Below are positions 12,000-23,049 of a stretch of 64,000 nt of DNA, one piece after another; within the stretch, counting starts at the first letter, position 1, and the number at the start of each line of letters is the position of its first letter. The DNA comes from Bactrocera neohumeralis (lineage: Eukaryota > Arthropoda > Insecta > Diptera > Tephritidae). The notes under the pieces are model-generated. The model was not told where the DNA came from. It ran no database searches and saw nothing but the letters and a program-made list of their open reading frames with translations. The DNA lies in the NCBI RefSeq assembly GCF_024586455.1, contig NC_065919.1, forward strand, positions 31,038,839-31,102,838, in the 5' to 3' direction. Both the position numbers and the translations under genes were made by a program.

Positions 12000-12895
12000 T
12001 TATGCCTCTTTTTAACTGTGGTAAGTTAATAAATGTTCATCACAGTACCATGGTGAAAATGGATGAAATCGGAGGGTGATAACCCCTCTCATCCCCATAT
12101 ACCGTTGAAAGCTACTAAAAACGCAATAAATCAATAAATCAATATGCCAGAGACAATGAGGTGGTTTATGGGAACCGTTGTGAAAATTGGACAATGGCCA
12201 CTTTTTGGTGAAATCACATATCTCGGACGAAATCGGACTAAAGCCACGCCTACTTCCTATATACCACAATTTTATTTTTCATTTGATTCTTTCACTTTCC
12301 AGTACACAAATCAGGAAGCAATCGATACGCGAAAAAACTTTGTTTTTTTTTTCTTTTGTAATAATTTCTTTAAAGTATGTCACCTTATGACCAAAAATTG
12401 TCCAAATGCAATCGAATCTGATCAAGCCCCCAAATACTGGAAATGTAGACCACATATCTTATAGTCTACTTTTTACCGCAAATATCGGTCAATGTGTGAG
12501 ATATATAATTGAAGTTCAGGAATAATGCTTTTCTGAATACACTTTATCTGTTTGTGAAAAATGGGTTGAATCTTTTCAATATTAGGATTACAGTGTATCT
12601 TTGTGCCTAAAATACGTAGATAAAATTGGGCAAAAACTTGACGTAGCCGCTATACAAGTAATATCAGGATTTTCGAATTTCCGGCTGAATTTACTTCATA
12701 TGATTGGTGATTTTATTGAGTTACTTTGTGAATGCCAGGGAACATTCGGCCAGTGAGTTATATATAATATAAGCAGTTTGGATCCCGATCATATGGGTGA
12801 CGTTTTACACCAGGAAGGCTGGGTTTGATTCTTGCAAGTTGCAAGAGTATAAAATGTTCGGTTCCAACCGAACATAGTCCTTCCTTTCTTGTTAA
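12000..12895 (+). repeat. dispersed repeat, family B (3' half, best 3' end)
   Basis: Contains 'CCATATACCGTTGAAAGC', 'ATCGGACTAAAGCCACGCC', 'TTCTTTCACTTTCCAGTACA', 'GTGCCTAAAATACGTAG', 'TTTCCGGCTGAATTTACTTC' and the terminal signature. The end carries a near-perfect hairpin: ATGTTCGGTT, two loop bases, then AACCGAACAT (about 12854-12875), followed by a pyrimidine-rich tail ending at CTTGTT (12888-12893). Two overlapping plus-strand frames (12144-12464 and 12187-12390) lie inside the repeat and are not genes. Confidence 0.65.
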
Positions 12896-15199
12896 TAATA
12901 TACATTTGTTACATATAATTTTACACGTTACTACACCATCCCACAACTGTTTTTAGCGAAGAAAGGCAGTTGCGTTGATTGAATGTTAAGCTTTTCGCCT
13001 TAATGAGACACAGACGCACATAGTATTATCTCTCTAACTCTCTAGCTCACCGACTTACCCAGCACAGCTCAACCTGCGTCGCTTTAAACAGCACAATCAT
13101 CTGCCCACTGCGTCGGCCAGGCGGATTAAAGTGTCGTCATTCCGCCAGCAACGCTCATTTAATCGCTCGGTGGGTTCGCCTGCCTGTTTGTCCGTCTGTA
13201 GGCCCGAGCGTACAAGTATTTATGCATGTACGTCTGTCTGTCGGCAACGGTTCCTATTGGGAATGTGATTAATGAGTGCGATTTTATTGCCTGCTACAGT
13301 TGAGCTCTTGAACGCTGCCATAATGTTTCATATTTCATTCAGCTGCCGCATGATGGAGTGCCAGAGTGGCACAACCCACGGCCTCCGTGCGCACAGTGCC
13401 ACATAAATAAGCGCGACGGGAGCGGCGCAACAGCGGCGCTGATGCCATCGGGTCGTGTAACTATTAGAAGGCAGACCAGTTTCCCAGAAACAAATGTCGA
13501 AGCATTTCGAACGAAATGCACGATTTATAATCTCGAATACAATAATGTAAGATTAGCATTGAATCGGTAACATGACGACGTATAAAATAATAAAAATAAT
13601 TAAATCGAAAGGAAAACACATTCACATACTTTTTATGCTGGATAAAAGCAAGATAACAGCGCAAGGGGCAAATGAAGGGCGCAGACCTCATAGCAATCAA
13701 AGCAGAGCTACATTTTCAGTTGATTAAAGCATTTCATTTCGAACTCCGGAATCGTAAATTATTATTTCGTATTGTGAGTATAAGTAGGTAACCGAATGCG
13801 AGCTGAATGTCGAAGGGAGCAGCTTAAATTAAGCGCATATTTATTACGGTGTACGTAACAGTGCAGGGGTGTGTTTGTTGCGCGCTTGAATTGAAGCGAA
13901 ATGTCGGTCGACGAGAAACCAGGTCATTATAAATATTAAGCTGAAAATCACAATCTATTCTAAATTGTGCTCGCCTTGCTATGTCGCACTGATAAAACCC
14001 GATGCAGCGCTGGGCTGCGCGCTCTACTGCCTGGTGCTCAACAGCGAGCAACCTACCGCGCAGGAATGGCTTAGCCCTCCGAGGCAGGGTCTTAATGGAA
14101 TGTTGCAAGAACGCACACACACGGGTATAGGGAAGTGTATGAGTGTAAGTGTGCGCATATTTGTGTCGCGCTGCTGGCTCAGTGTGATTGCTGGTGTTTG
14201 GTTGCCTCGCCGCTTCTCTTGTTTGTTTGCGTAGCAGGTGTGACCTGCAACAACATTCGTGCAGCATGCATATGTATCTGCCTTTCGCCGTACTTTGCTC
14301 GTCCTCACTCTGCGCCATTCAGGAATCCGTCTGCCTGTCTGTGCCTTTATCCGCACACTGGCTTTTGTACAATATATGCACATGCGTGTGTAGATATGTG
14401 CATGGCCCGGTCTAGTTGCGTGTTTGTAGAGCAATTTGATATTTTCGTTTGCCACTTGCACCGAACGGATTTATTTACAAAAGTTTTTCAGCGACGCGAA
14501 CAATGAAATGTGCGTGTGTGCGTTACGACTTTCTTCAAATTGGTGTTCAACCAGTTGATTTTGGAAATCAGATCTCTTTTGATACGCTTACTACGCACTA
14601 GGTAGGAAGGCACACTGATGATGATTTCTATAGTACCTTATTCAGCTCGACCGCGTATAGGATGTCCCAACGGACGTTACGAGACGCATGGATTTGAAAG
14701 ATCGAGTCCACAACTGCTCATTGTTTGGCCTTGCTGCTTATGAATAGGCATTATAGTTGCAAAGCCGATTGGAAATCGCAGCGATTATTTTGGCACGTGG
14801 TAGCATACATATCCGACCTTGAAATTCGAAGTTTCAAATAATGGCTGTAGAATATTTGCACTAAGTCTGTATGACCTCGTATTTGTGTGTATTAAGTGTC
14901 ACATAGTGGCTGAAATACTTCTGAAGATTCCTCCTCTCTTTACCTATGTATAAGAACATGTCTTTCGAAACAACTCGGTAAAAGCAAATTCACAATAACT
15001 TGCTGCCAGTGCCACCTACGGCTTCAACATACTCACAGAATCGCGAAATTGGTCCAACCGTTTCAACTGAGTTCAGAAATGAATACATTGCCCTCATATT
15101 AATTTAAAAATATCGTTTTAGCGCTTTGACCAACCATGAAACACAGAGGTATACGACATAATTTATTCCAAAATTTTGTTGAAGAACATCAAAAAACGG
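12896..15199. other. single-copy-looking, GC-elevated stretch
   Basis: From about 12990 to 14500 GC rises well above the window average and no repeat family was recognised. Overlapping open frames of 75-164 codons occur on both strands (for example 13824-14318 minus and 14135-14506 plus), but they shadow one another, are Cys/His/Arg-rich and contain no recognisable domain. It may be conserved non-coding DNA; no transcription signal was identified. Confidence 0.4.
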
Positions 15200-16495
15200 T
15201 TAAAATATAGTGAACCGATGTCGGCGGTTGCCATGCATGAACAGCTTATTGGAGAGAAAAGCATTTGTACAAATTGTAAGACTGATGTTTAGATCAAGAG
15301 TATGCTCCGGTCTTGAAACCTTCATGCAAGCCGCCGCATCTTTTCGAGAAAAAGCATTTGTACAAATTGTAAGAATGACTCACGCATTTCGATCTTTCTT
15401 TTTCTGTCTGCAGATGATTTCAGTCCAAAGTAATTCTCGGTATCTATCCCATCCCGCACGTGTTGTCGATCGAACGTTAAAAGCCTGTTTGTTGTTGGTA
15501 TTCGTACCAGGTTCTTTTGCACTTTCCGAAAGAATGGTTTCGGATGCATAATCTACGACTTGAAATTATCCCATTGTCAACCGAGTGATATGTGAGTGCT
15601 CTCAGAGAATGCAAGCCGATGACGTTCGCTCTGTTGACAGCTTTTCGATATATTTTGTATTTTTGCTGCACAGAGGCGGGTGCGAATTCACAACAAATAA
15701 GGAAGCGAAGTCGATGGTTGCTTCCTTATTCAGTCAGGAGACGTGTCTTCCGTCTATCACAACTACGATCGGTTGTTTTTTCGATCCGGCCAATTTTTTG
15801 TGCTGGAATCTAGTACTACAGATAACCATATTTCGGGCCCCGGCGAAGTCGATCGTAGTGCCAAAGATACCTTCTTTGCCCACCCTGGCGTTGAAGTCGC
15901 CAAGCACGATTTTGACATCGTGGCGGGGGCATCTCTCATAAGTGCGTTCCAAGCACTCATAAAAGGCATCTTTGGTCACATCGTCCTTCTCATCCGTCGG
16001 GGCGTGGGCGCAGATCAGCGATATGTTGAAGAACCTCCTTTGATGCGGATTGTGGCTAGACGTTCATTCACCGGAGTGAATGATAGTACTCGCCGACGGA
16101 GTCTCTCTCCCACCACGAATCCCACACCAAACTTGAATAGGCGACTGTATAAATGTCACAAGGACCTTTCTGTCCTTGTCCCATCCATCGCATTTCTTGG
16201 ACGGCAGTGATGTCAGTTTGTTTTTACGGGACATCAACCAGCTGGGCAGCGGCTTCCCAATTAAGGGACCGGAATTCCAGGTGATGCCCTTCAATTTAGT
16301 CCTTCTTTCGTTTGCCATTTCATCAAAATTTGAGGCTGCTGTTGGTTTTTCATTGGGGTGAGCTTTTTACGTGGCGGGTCCCAAACCCAGCGCACAACCC
16401 TTTTCAGGGGTGTTTCTTAAGCCTTCTCACTTTAGCTCACCTTCGAACGGATGTTCTTAGGCTACCCAGAGGATACTTGGTTAAAGACCGGAAGT
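15200..16495 (-). mobile_element. RTE-type non-LTR retroelement fragment (endonuclease)
   Basis: On the minus strand, 16050-15730 encodes the apurinic-type endonuclease of an RTE-like LINE. 'NISLICAHAP' and 'DDVTKDAFYECLERTYERC' lead to the conserved 'VKIVLGDFNARVGKEGIFG', then jump directly to 'IDFAGARNMVICSTRFQHKK', which suggests loss of an internal stretch. Upstream coding (16060-16490) is present with frameshifts. At 15600-15500 a shorter block resembles the 'TSLLTVITLKF' region of the RTE copy at 60719-61528, so a piece of reverse-transcriptase tail follows the endonuclease with the main RT domain missing. The copy is dead. Confidence 0.7.
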
Positions 16496-16499
16496 CGTG

Positions 16500-17000
16500 A
16501 GCTGCTGTTGGTATTGATACAGGTTCCCAGATAGACGAAATAATCTACGACTTCAAAGTTATCATTGTCAACAGTGATATGTGAGTCTAGTCACGAATGC
16601 GATGACTGCTTGATGACAGGATATATTTTATATCATCAATATCATCGACATACGCCAGCAGCGGTACACTCTTATAGAAGATTGCACCACCAATAGATTG
16701 AAGAAGTCACACGTTAGTATCCTTGTCAGAAACATCGCTTTATATCGAACGGCTCGGAGAGGTCCTTCCCGATGGTGACGAAGATTTTGGTGTTGCACCT
16801 TACTCGAATACGAATTGCGAATACGGGCTTTGTGGGGATACCAAATTAAGGCACAGAGACAGTTCCTCTTCGGTTGTCTAAGGCGGCTTTAAAATCGGCG
16901 AAAAGGTGATGTATGTCAATTTTCCTTTCACGGTCTTTTCCAAGATTTGGCGCATAGTGAGAATCTGGTGGATAGTAGATCGAACGTTCTGAGTACCCCA
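16500..17000 (-). mobile_element. RTE-type retroelement fragment (reverse transcriptase)
   Basis: On the minus strand this encodes broken reverse-transcriptase pieces: 'KIDIHHLFADFKAALDN' (about 16930-16870), a degenerate active-site region near 16670-16640 (family YADD, here Y-V-D-D), and the 'DNDNFEVVDYFVYLGT' tail (about 16560-16515). It lies upstream, in element orientation, of the endonuclease piece at 15.7-16.4 kb. That is the reverse of the normal endonuclease-RT order, so it is probably a separate insertion or a rearranged copy. Confidence 0.7.
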
Positions 17001-17571
17001 AGTATTTTTGAAAAATATATTTTGTTAATGACAACCACAAATAACTGCAATTATTAAACATATTGAAGCTGGTGCCTTAACTGTCGCTGATGAGTCTAGG
17101 ATAGTGAAAATTGTATATTTTAAGTGGCATTTTTTCTACAAGAACGGATGGGAACGGTCGATATTTCAAACTTACTTATAGTACATACATAAATACGCAA
17201 ATATGTAAGTCCATATTATTGTTAGTGCTATTATATTTTTCAATGTTGTGTCGATTTGTGAAAATTTACTTTCTCCAATTTGTGTCCCATTCGCTTGCTG
17301 AACTGAATATGTGAAAAAATTTGGAACGAAGACACAGTAGATTGTCAAGCAACAAGGTACGACACTACAATCAATCAATTTGCGCTGCCTGGATCTGAAC
17401 TTAAAAATTTCGGTTGAAAACATATAAAATAATAGTAATGAAAGAGAAATTTTTGAGGTGAGCTAAATTTTTCTCACAGGGTATATGTATTTATAAGTGT
17501 TTGTGTTTGGATATGTAAGAGTAGTAAGGTGTTGCAGTTCTTTAAGTCCCATACAAATTTGTATGAACATA
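17001..17571. other. unassigned stretch
   Basis: AT-rich sequence between RTE debris and a mariner. No supported feature apart from short CATA-type tracts. Confidence 0.4.
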
Positions 17572-18114
17572 CGAGGTGTGTTCAAAAAGTATCGCGACAG
17601 TTTGCTGACAGTTTTCTTCGATTGCAGGGGCGTGGTGCATCATGAGTTCTTGCCACAGGGAAGAACGGTCAAAAAGGAATATTACCTGCAAGTTATGCGC
17701 AATCCGCCAGAAACGCCCGCATTTGTGGAAGAACAAAAATTGGCTTTTGCACCACGATAACACATCGTTGCTTGTGCGCGACTTTTTGGCCAAAAACAAC
17801 ACACTAATGATGCCACAGCCACCGTATTCCCCAGATCTGGCCCCCTGTGACTTTTTCTTGTTCCCTAAACTGAAGAGGCCCATGAAAGGACGACGTTACG
17901 CTTCTCTTGACGAGATAAAGACGGCATCGAAGGAGGAGCTGAAGAAGATAAAAAAAATGATTTTTTGAAGTGCTTCGAAGATTGGAAAAACCGTTGGCAC
18001 AAGTGTATAATATCTCATGGGGATTACTTTGAAGGGGACATAAAAGATATTCATGAATAAATAAATAATTTTTGAAAAAACACAAAATTCGCGATACTTT
18101 TTGAACACACCTCG
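17572..18114 (+). mobile_element. internally deleted mariner
   Basis: A 543-bp element with matching inverted ends (CGAGGTGTGTTCAAAAAGTA... at 17572 and its complement at the right end, about 26 bp) is flanked by TA on both sides (17570-17571 and 18115-18116). The helix-turn-helix half is deleted. What remains is the mariner catalytic core: 'FFDCRGVVHHEFLPQGRTV' with the first Asp, 'NWLLHHDN' with the second Asp, and 'YSPDLAPCDFFLFP' with the third, then a C-terminus ending in 'GDYFEGDIKD'-type sequence. The spacing between the second and third Asp is 30 residues rather than 34, because the family's four residues after HHDN are missing. A frameshift follows near 17965. It cannot encode active transposase. 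Confidence 0.9.
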
Positions 18115-18116
18115 TA

Positions 18117-19319
18117 AATAAGCACAATACTAATAAGTGAGAAACTATGCACATGCGAGTACATACATACATATGTACATATGTATGCAAGTACGGCACT
18201 TCTTAGAATATAAGCAATGGCACATCAACAAAAAACGCTTTGCATCAAAGAACGTTAATTTGAGAAAGGTGTGAAATGACTACATACAAGTGGTTATAAG
18301 GGATGCTTGCTCCAAGTCCAACAATATTTTATGCATTCTCATCTGCGTTTGCTTTTATGGTCATTTTATATTTAGTCAAATAATTAGCATTCTTATAAAG
18401 AAATCCGCTTTAACACATTTTGTAGTTCTTGACTGTTTGTCGGTGTTGTTGAAAAGAAAAACCCACACACACAGCACCTGAAGCAATAGCATAAGCAATA
18501 CTATACATTAGGCAAGGAGGAAAACTGTGGCTTAATTGTCTCAGGTAGTAGGTCGACGCAAGTACTCACATTCCGGTAATGAAAAAAACGTTCCAGAAGT
18601 CCTCCAAGACTAGTGGTTGGTAAAGAGATTTATATGAAAGCATTTAATTGGTTGGTAGATCTTAAGATGTCACAGCACGCGATGAGCTTGCAAATAAAAA
18701 CGTTCCAGGCGAAAGTATGCGGTCATAATAAACCGTCGGTAGATGCACACAGTTGTGGCAAAGCCTGGAGCAATTCGAAGCCCAAATCATATAATTTTAA
18801 AATAGCATTATTTGATTTATAACACACTGAATTTTCTTGAACAAATAGAACTTTCTTTCTTCTTTTTTATATTTGGACATTTTCCATGACTTCGTCTTTC
18901 TCCTCCTCCTCCTCAAAGTTCCTTGTACATTCCAAACTGTAGACTCCGTAACTTTGCCAAACTGGGACAATCTATGTCAATGATACGAGCTTTTCAGACT
19001 GCCTTAAAATTAGTATTCGCTTTAACTCGATATTTTCAGTGACTTTCCTAAGCGAGCATTAATAATTAAAGAAGCTCTCATATATGGTATATTAGCTTAC
19101 GACTTGAATGAACGTCATGTGACGTTTAACAACAGTAATTTTTGTTCCGACTTCTCACCTTGACCTAGAAACCCTTACGTCACATTCATAAAAATGCTGA
19201 TTTAGATTACAGAGTTCCTCATCCATCTGTATCCTATTTGTATAAAGTTTCTCTAAAATAAACTTAAAGAGAACTTAAGAACAAGAGTAAACGGTAACAT
19301 GTGCATTTCTTATATAATT
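18117..19319. other. unassigned stretch
   Basis: AT-rich DNA with CATATGTA-type repeats at about 18160-18190 and a (CTC)n run at about 18899-18914. No gene recognised. Confidence 0.4.
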
Positions 19320-19580
19320 TTTTGATCGGTCAGTTTGTTTGAGAATTATATGCTATTTTGGTCCAATTATTTTACGAGATTATAGTGCTGCTTTCAAATA
19401 TTTTGTCAAATAAAAAAATTTTCGATTCGAGCAATATGCTGTAGTGGTCCAATATCGACAGTTCCGATAAACAAGCTGCAGGGGACAGAAAAGAGAGAGA
19501 CAAATTTTCAGGTCGTTAAAAAGCTCTAAAAATGTTCATTCACCAGACAGACCAGATATCCGTGGAAAACACTAAAATAT
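19320..19580 (-). repeat. dispersed repeat, family A (minus copy)
   Basis: Reverse-complemented it shows the family's 'ATCGACAGTTCC..AACAAGC..GCAG' equivalents, the 'GTGGTCCAATATCG' block and the 'CAGTTTGT' block in the expected order. It is more diverged than the other copies. Confidence 0.5.
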
Positions 19581-19651
19581 CTGCCTTTTCAGTGAGTACA
19601 AACATGTGAGAATTCTATTTCACGAAGTTCAAGGGACGGAATACTTTGTGC

Positions 19652-20107
19652 ACAGGGTTTGTCCGGAAAGTTACAGGACTAATTTTCTTCCGCTGCGACT
19701 GTACTTCGGAGCGTGCGCGCACCGACTTGATTCGGCAGAGGGCGTTCCTAGCTAACGAACGAAAGTCAAGACAAACATTTTCGGGCACCGTGTTTCTGTG
19801 AGTGGTGCAAGCCGAAAATCAGCGTTCGTTAGAGCAAAGGTACGCGATTAAATTCTGTGTGAAACTCGGTAAATCTGCGACAGAGACGTTTGATATGATC
19901 AAGCGGGCTTATCCAGACGTTGCCTTAGCAAGAAGTGGTGTGTTTCGGTGGCACCAGCCCTTTTGGAGGGTCTTTTGGGAGGGAGGGAAGAATGAGCAAA
20001 TCCAAAGTGAAAACGATGCTCCTGGTTTTTAAAGTATTGTAACGATTGGTTCAATAATTTTTTTTTTTAAATCGACACAGTCCTATTACTTTTCGGACAA
20101 ACACTGT
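19652..20107 (+). mobile_element. deletion derivative of a mariner
   Basis: Imperfect inverted ends, ACAGGGTTTGTCCGGAAAGT at the left and, reverse-complemented, ACAGTGTTTGTCCGAAAAGT at the right, bound 456 bp. The 5' non-coding part and the N-terminal helix-turn-helix ('LEQRYAIKFCVKLGKSATE', 'ALARSGVFRWHQPF') are kept. A large deletion then joins to 'MSKSKVKTMLLVF'-like sequence and a second deletion joins to the right end. The flanking dinucleotides are not TA, so the target duplication has decayed. It matches the 5' part of the chimera at 4190. Confidence 0.85.
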
Positions 20108-20269
20108 CTGTTGCATCAAGATTTTCGTTACATAGAGTTTCGTTATATTTTCAGAACTCCGTTTGCTTTATACCGTTTACATCGGACGTTATGTGTGGTA
20201 TTTTAACAAAATGGAAAATGATTCCGGGTAGGTGACCTTTGCGACTGGCTCACATAAATTCCAGTTGAG

Positions 20270-20430
20270 AGGCCTAATTTTCGATTCTACTTAGCAGCAA
20301 TTGATCCGCATGTCAGCAATATTCGTCGAATGTTATCCTCCAAGGTGCAAATAATCTTGGACTTATCTACATGGATAAGCGGCTTCACATAACTTACAAA
20401 AAATAGTCCAGCGGTGTTAAATCTCACGAT
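20270..20430 (-). mobile_element. mariner C-terminal fragment
   Basis: On the minus strand 'DLTPLDYFL' (the catalytic third-Asp region of the second mariner lineage seen here, normally followed by W) is followed in other frames by 'VKPLIHVDKSKIICTLEDNIRRI'. Stops and frameshifts interrupt it. The sequence beyond, up to about 20690 on the same strand, has open frames but no motif I can identify. It belongs to the same lineage as 4660-5344 and 58058-58330. Confidence 0.65.
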
Positions 20431-23045
20431 GTCGTAGGCATCGCAAAAAATGCAAAAGTTTTGATTGTTTCGTTGGCTCAAAGTGCTGTACAGCAGTAAT
20501 GACGTCTCGGTGCGCCTTGTAAGGCGCCTCTGAGAAGGCATCCCTAGAAACATCGTGGTGCAAAACTGATCCATTGTCGCTCGAATTGCTCACCTTGCTG
20601 GGATATTGGACGCAGCGCGCAATGCGTCGCTCAAACCGAACCAATCGAACAGAGTCTAAATCAAGGAACAGGTGTCCAAAATACCAACTCCGAAAGAAGT
20701 ATTGATCCGCTTGTCTAAAAAAACTCCTTTATCTATGTATGTACATATATTTAATGTCTGCATAAGTACAAATGTACAGAATAAATAAAATACATACATA
20801 TGTATATGCGTTGAAAAGCTGTATTTTTCTTACAACAATTGAAACAAACGTAAAGTAAAGATAATAATAGAATTTCATTTGCAGAAATCAGGCAGATTTA
20901 GAATCGAAAATCTAAAGTTCCTTACGTTAAAGAGCTTTCTAAAATATAAATTTCAGTATTTCGTAGAACTATTCATTTGACGAATAACATCTCCATAATA
21001 TAATTACTAGAAAAATATGTACCATATAAATGGAGGACCTCTCGACTCGAATAATAGCAAAGTGAATTGTTTTTTTAGAAACGCGTTGCAATTCTCGTTT
21101 GCATCAGGTTTCTCTAATACCATTCGTCTACACAAAGAAGTGAGTTCCCAGAAAATTTAAGGCAAGAGCAAGTTTCAGCAATGCCTTTCCTATGTACGAG
21201 TATGTAAATGTAAGTATGGCTGTGTGTAGAATACCGCAAATATGGCTTTGTTTCCACATCCATTATCTGCATCTGCATAATCACGGCATGAAATTCATCG
21301 GAACCGTATGGCATACGAAATTCGACGTTTTCTGGATAAAAACGAATTACTGAAATTACACTTTAAAATGCTGAAATTGAATAATTACCATTCAACTTTC
21401 ATGCCTAAATGAATTTTATTCACCATTTGGATTAACGAAGCCTTAGCAGCTAAGGCCAGTGCTCACTCAAAGCCCGGCAACAATCCTATCGAAAACGAAT
21501 TTGTAATGCGGTGCTGGCAGCAGAAACCCTGTCGGCTCAGACGGCTAAGTAATGTATGCATGAATTCATAGGTATGCCCATACTCACACACACACCAATA
21601 CACAAATGTATTATATATATGTATGTATGGATATGTACATGCCTAAGAATATGCGCAAACATGCTTATGCGCATAAATAAATTTTACGTGCCTGCATGAC
21701 TGGCTTTGTGCTGCTTGATCGTCTGTCTTCCTGTAACAAATGTCACCGTGCAAGAGGCAGGATTTACAAAGACAGCCTGTGGGGCACACACGAGTACTTA
21801 GAAGTGAGACGGACTTGAATTGCTCGGCGAGCAGCGAAACTAACGAACGACAGGCAACACAACATCCAATGAATACCGCGACGCTCTGCGCCGTGATGAG
21901 ATGCGGCTGGCACGCTCATCCCAGTGTTCTACGATTTTGCCAGAGTCATCTTTTTCCTCTTTCATATGCTCTTGTTTTCTTCTTTTGTTTTTTAGTTTCG
22001 TGTTTTTTGTTTTGCATCAATTTTTTATGTTTGTTTTCAAGTTTTGTTGGTGAGCGAGCGAAGGACTAAGTGAACGAGGGGCGATATTGCCGGAAAGATT
22101 AGACAACAGCAAAACGACAGCAACAACAAAAAAAGCATAGCAAAACAAGTACACAATCACAGGGAAGCAGCCTTACACACTCACACATACATCGCGGACA
22201 TAATGCAGACACTGGGGACAAAAGTGGTACCTGCATGCGAGGAACAAAGGCGAGACGAAATGCTGGCTTCATTCAGCGTAAGCGCTGCATTGTCTTACAC
22301 ACATAAATACTGATCGGCTGGGCGGCGAAGGATGCGCGGATAGGCGGACACAAGTACATAGTACAAAAAATATACGATTTAGCCCAGATTGCAAAGTGAC
22401 TTTTCCTGTTTTTGTACAGAATTTAAGAACAACAATCGTCTTTATTGAAAAAGAAGTAGCAGGAAAATGAAAGAAGCTGACAGTATGTCAGTAGGGTTGG
22501 CGAGAGGTGAGGCCCGGTAAGACTGAGCGGGGTCATGACTGCGCCAAGGGATTGGAATTAAAATTTCTACAACCATTTGAACTACAACATTACTTCGTTC
22601 AGCTCGTTATATTAAAATATTCGCCTTAACTAATACTTGAAGCTTTTTTTAAATTTTAACCAGATTTGGAAAAGTCTTTTAATTATTTTTGCATCTATTG
22701 CTATAATACTGCGAGTTAACATTTGAAAAAAGGTCTATTCTTATTTTCTTAAAAAAATTACAACATTAAATAAGAGAATTCAATTGTGTTGATATGATTT
22801 TCTAAATCTTGTATTCGTTTTTGGGAAATCTATGTTTGTTTAAACCCGATGGAAACCACATCGGCGTAGAATTAAATAGGCTTTAGCAGAGCAAACCGGA
22901 ATTGCGTTTCATGAAATCTGTATAAGTTGCCAAGGCTCGTCATTTTTACTGGAAAACTTTCCTCTTATCGACACTTTCACAGAAATTCATAAATTTTCAA
23001 TGAGATTTAAATTTAAATTTTTACATTTAGTTTTGGGATTGGAAC
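20431..23045. other. mostly single-copy-looking stretch
   Basis: CATACATA-type microsatellites lie at about 20735-20810 and 21585-21660. From 21440 to 22560 GC is higher, with CAGCAACAACA-like and TTTTG-rich patches. A 109-codon plus frame (21740-22069) ends in a Phe/Cys-rich tail created by a poly-T-rich patch and is not convincing as a gene. From 22600 to 23045 the sequence is AT-rich with nothing recognised. Confidence 0.4.
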
Positions 23046-23049
23046 TTGC

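Noticed and set aside
12144..12464. 106-codon plus frame
   Set aside because: Lies wholly inside a family B repeat copy and is interrupted in other copies.
13824..14506. Overlapping frames of 123-164 codons on both strands
   Set aside because: They overlap each other, are rich in Cys/His/Arg from microsatellite-like DNA, and contain no domain.
21740..22069. 109-codon plus frame with a hydrophobic end
   Set aside because: The hydrophobic end is produced by a T-rich patch; no signal peptide or family resemblance.
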